From G023898405 sp964368985 (GTDB lineage Bacteria > Myxococcota > UBA727 > JABDBI01), in the NCBI GenBank assembly GCA_964368985.1, contig CAYJDW010000038.1:1-25454 (forward strand): a DNA stretch of 25,454 nucleotides, written 5' to 3'. Below are positions 22,808 to 25,454 of the stretch, one piece after another. The notes below the pieces were generated by a model, which saw only the letters and a list, made by a program, of their open reading frames with translations, did no database searches and had not been told where the DNA came from. Position numbers and translations under genes: made by a program. Each line of letters starts with the position of its first letter. Within the stretch, counting starts at the first letter, position 1.

Positions 22808-24664
22808 TTATCGATAAGATTCTATTAATTCTTTTACTTTCTCAGGTTCTTTTGTTAACTTTTTGCTGATAATCCTCAAAGCTCTTTGATGCTGTTCTTT
22901 TATTGTGTTTAACAATTCTTCTTTAAGTTTTTTATGATTAAAAATTTCTACAGCGCTTGATATATTCTTGTTAATGCAGAAGTCAAAGAAGTTTTTATCA
23001 GTTAGTACAGAAAGAAAATTCCTATTTGCATTGTTTAGAATACTGTTTTCATATACTTCTTCATTGCTAAGCCAGTATTTTATGTCTTTAAAAATATTAC
23101 TTGCAAAATCATCAGTAACTACTGAATTTTGATAATTTTCTAGTATAATTTTTACCATATTTTTTAACTCTGTATCAGAGTACTCAAGTAATTTTTTAAG
23201 CTCTTGGCGCCTAAGAAGGACTACTAGAGGAGCCAGTGTCTCATTATATTCATTAACTCTGACAGATTCATTAACCTTAATTTCCCATAAATAAGGAGCG
23301 ATTTGTGTTGCCCATAGCTTTTCAAAATCATCTTTATTGCCAGATTTTCGCAAATCATAATAATGCGTTATGCCTTTAGATAGTAAAACTTTGTATATAT
23401 TTCGCTCTTGGTTTTTATGGATATAGCTTCCCAATCCTTCAAATCTATAAGCTATTTTAGTGTATTTTTCATAACGCCATTCATTAAGATCTGGGTCAAT
23501 ATTTTTTCCGTTGGAATTTATGAAATCTATAAATTGTTCTGAAAAGAGCTGTAAATAATAATTTTCAGGAAAAAAATGTCCATGTAAGTCTGCCTCCTTT
23601 TTCTCGTCGACGCTAGAGCCATGATCATCAATAAAAAGCTTTATTAGGTGTTCTTTTTTGGCTAATTTAGCTAATCTATAAAATTCCAGTGATGCTTTAA
23701 CGTTTACTCTATTATCGTCCAGTGAATGATGTATAAAAACAGGTTCTTGAATTTTCTTAATTTTATTTCTATCGGCTATTTTTAAATATGATTTTAAAAA
23801 CTTATCATCATAGCCATTTTGCCCGTATAATGATCCAGCGTGACTAATATACCCAGCAAAAGTTCCTGGATAATTAATAGCATGGTAAACACTCATCATA
23901 CCACCAAAGCTTAATCCCATTAAAAATATGGGTTTATCTTTTAATGTCTCGAGTTTTTTATGAATTATTGCGGGATTTTGTTTAAGAGTGGCGCAGAAAT
24001 AATCAATCGCATTATGAATTACTATGAATAAAGATTCTTCTAAATGTTTTTGATGAGTTTCATTTTTTAATAGATCAGGAAGATTAAGTTTTATTAATAC
24101 GGTCCCATTATTTAAGAGTAATTTTTCATCATTAGTTAAATGATTTACGGGTTTGATAAGACTGGTATTAATATCTATTTTTTGCCTGCCGCCATATATG
24201 TTAACCACAATATTTTTTATTTCTATTTTTGGCATAAAAATAACGTAACCGATTGGATTAAGATTATCTTTGATGGCTTTGCCTTTAATGAATTCTTTAT
24301 GTTTTATTTTAGAATAACCGTCGTTATTATAAATCACATCAAATAAAACAGGTGGTGGCGAAAAAATGTCGGATTTTTTAAAGAGGTCTGATTTTACAAC
24401 TTTTTGAAAGCTATGTTGTGACCCTATTAAATAAGAAAGCTTTAAATAGGCTTGTTGAATCAGTATTATTTCTTCTTCTGTGGGAGATTTATATGTGTTT
24501 AATGCCTGTAAAGATTCTTGTAGAAAATTATAATTATGTGGATTTTCTGCAAAATCTTTATATGATAAATTTATTAAACTTACGAGATCTTTCTGCTCCA
24601 TATTCATAGAAAAGCTACAAAAAGCATAAGCGGTTAAAAATAATGTAAAAATTAATTTATTCAT
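22808..24664 (-). CDS. Exported alpha/beta-hydrolase (esterase/S9 peptidase-like)
   Basis: A 618-residue protein with a signal peptide (1-20, MNKLIFTLFLTAYAFCSFSM). The core at about 135-385 is an alpha/beta-hydrolase: PIFLMGLSFGGMMSVYHAI (245-263) is the nucleophile elbow G-x-S-x-GG with S252; PVFIHHSLDDNRVNVKASLEFY (308-329) holds the acid, D316 or D317; and the histidine is H348 (DDHGSS) or one of H361/H363 (DLHGHFFPENYY). The GLSFGG elbow and the HSLDD-x-x-V strand resemble prolyl-oligopeptidase and dienelactone-hydrolase-type enzymes. The N-terminal 130 and C-terminal 230 residues have no named domain; the latter is helical and charged. AGGAG precedes the ATG. The substrate cannot be read. 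It is probably exported to the periplasm or beyond. Confidence 0.75.
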   Translation of the reverse strand: MNKLIFTLFLTAYAFCSFSMNMEQKDLVSLINLSYKDFAENPHNYNFLQESLQALNTYKSPTEEEIILIQQAYLKLSYLIGSQHSFQKVVKSDLFKKSDIFSPPPVLFDVIYNNDGYSKIKHKEFIKGKAIKDNLNPIGYVIFMPKIEIKNIVVNIYGGRQKIDINTSLIKPVNHLTNDEKLLLNNGTVLIKLNLPDLLKNETHQKHLEESLFIVIHNAIDYFCATLKQNPAIIHKKLETLKDKPIFLMGLSFGGMMSVYHAINYPGTFAGYISHAGSLYGQNGYDDKFLKSYLKIADRNKIKKIQEPVFIHHSLDDNRVNVKASLEFYRLAKLAKKEHLIKLFIDDHGSSVDEKKEADLHGHFFPENYYLQLFSEQFIDFINSNGKNIDPDLNEWRYEKYTKIAYRFEGLGSYIHKNQERNIYKVLLSKGITHYYDLRKSGNKDDFEKLWATQIAPYLWEIKVNESVRVNEYNETLAPLVVLLRRQELKKLLEYSDTELKNMVKIILENYQNSVVTDDFASNIFKDIKYWLSNEEVYENSILNNANRNFLSVLTDKNFFDFCINKNISSAVEIFNHKKLKEELLNTIKEQHQRALRIISKKLTKEPEKVKELIESYR

Positions 24665-24719
24665 AAAAACTCCTAACGGTTTCGGCTATAAATTGTATGG
24701 CACTGCTCAAAAAGTTTTC

Positions 24720-24965
24720 TTAACTAGAAAAATCCAGCGTTGTTAGGGCTTGAAGAACAACTCGGTCCCAGTTTTGATCGTCACAATCTAGCACGACATT
24801 CGCCGCTGGATAAGACAAATCCACACCAACCCACTTACTCGATGAAATTTCGTTATTATCGCTGCATATGATTTTGCATTCTGCACTTGCATCCGACAGC
24901 TCTTGGAAGTAAAGCTCATCATTAACATTTCCAGCCATCGAGGAAAAACCATAAGAAAATACCAA
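24720..24965 (-). CDS. Small exported-type protein, start codon uncertain
   Basis: The frame ends at 24720. An ATG in it lies at 24938, inside what looks like a signal peptide, and a TTG lies at 24965. Read further upstream, the frame is open to about 25025 and gives RSTFSLYLVFSYGFSSMAG, a convincing signal sequence, preceded by an ATT codon with AGG six bases before it. The true start may therefore be a non-standard codon near 24998. The mature part is about 70 acidic residues with four cysteines (AECKIICSD, VLDCDDQNW) that could pair in the periplasm. No family recognised. It may also be a gene whose start has decayed. Confidence 0.4.
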   Translation of the reverse strand: MVFSYGFSSMAGNVNDELYFQELSDASAECKIICSDNNEISSSKWVGVDLSYPAANVVLDCDDQNWDRVVLQALTTLDFSS

Positions 24966-24998
24966 ATATAAGGAAAATGTTGATCGAATAAATAACCT

Positions 24999-25454
24999 AT
25001 TTATTAAAAATATATAACCATCTTATATCTCGGTTAATTATTTATTCAATGCGGGTTTTTATGCTGAAATTTAACGCATTTACAACTACAGGCCCGGATA
25101 AACAGGAGATATTTAGCTGTATAGAAAGTTTTTATAATAAGGAAATAATACATTAATCTATTGACTATAAAACGCCATGTGAAATGGAGTGTGCATAACT
25201 GGAAAATTTAGAATCGCTGTGTCCGCTAAGTTGGGCAAGATCACATGCCCTTTAATGGTGCTTGCGGACGCTGCTTAATGGTACTAGTACAATTATATTA
25301 TTAATTGCTGGTCATAAAATAATAAATATACTTATGAATTTTCAATATTTATATGCCTTGTTTTTGCGATTAATCTTAAAAAATATTTTAATCATGGATA
25401 GGGATTTATTTGCCAGGTATTAATAAGTGTATTTAAATGCTAATTAATAGAATG
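24999..25454. other. AT-rich end of the window without a supported gene
   Basis: A 35-codon + frame (25049-25156, MRVFMLKFNAFTTTGPDKQE) has no ribosome site. A nested inverted repeat is visible at 25221-25269: outer arms GTCCGC and GCGGAC, and inner arms GGGCA (25233-25237) and TGCCC (25246-25250). No T-run follows. Otherwise I see only AT-rich sequence. Confidence 0.5.

Noticed and set aside
25049..25156. 35-codon + frame near the window end
   Set aside because: No ribosome site, no recognisable sequence and AT-rich surroundings.
1..25454. CRISPR arrays, tRNA or rRNA genes, riboswitches
   Set aside because: No regularly spaced repeats, cloverleaf-like sequence or conserved RNA cores were seen. 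The repeats present are dispersed, not arrayed.

Overview
The window looks like an accessory region of an AT-rich, host-associated bacterium with a Gram-negative type envelope. The evidence is the many exported proteins with Sec signal peptides, one lipoprotein signal, eukaryotic-like domains (opioid growth factor receptor domain, kinase-like folds, a glycosyltransferase-like fold), and a dense litter of broken genes and solo repeat ends. This is the look of an intracellular or protist-associated proteobacterium (Legionellales-like or Holosporales-like). The sequence alone does not settle the lineage. I see no rRNA, tRNA, CRISPR array or intact insertion sequence.

Layout. 1-470: transposase debris and a dispersed repeat. 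471-5247 (+): three genes for exported proteins, namely a DxD glycosyltransferase-like protein, a HExxHxxGxxH metalloprotease-like protein with two LIR-like motifs, and a protein with a SAM-type glycine loop; the last is followed by a strong terminator. 5329-8451 (-): a two-gene unit of a polytopic membrane protein and an exported unknown, divergent from a LuxR-type regulator (8614-9456, +). 9559-11862 (-): a 767-residue exported protein with two tandem OGFr domains. 11921-16460: a gene graveyard holding a cut alpha/beta-hydrolase, an IS110 transposase fragment, a frameshifted kinase-like gene and an AgmX/PglI-domain remnant, with a few small intact genes and several copies of a repeat with a palindromic core. 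16563-19245 (-): two tandem exported paralogues of the DIT1/PvcA isocyanide-synthase family, followed by a TrpR/YerC-type regulator. 19246-20592: TPR and DsbD/thioredoxin remnants and a small exported protein. 20943-22517 (+): an atypical kinase-like protein without a signal peptide. 22808-24664 (-): an exported alpha/beta-hydrolase with an apparent catalytic triad. 24720-25454: a small gene and AT-rich sequence without clear genes.

How the genes may work together. The intact genes are mostly single, separately transcribed and exported, which suggests a cluster of secreted or host-acting factors rather than a metabolic pathway. The best candidate for something new is the pair of DIT1/PvcA-like proteins, because this family normally acts in the cytosol and both copies here carry export signals. 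A second hint of coordination is that the metalloprotease-like and kinase-like genes have identical promoter boxes (TTGACA, 17 bases, TATCGT). All functional assignments are read from motifs by eye and were not checked by database search.
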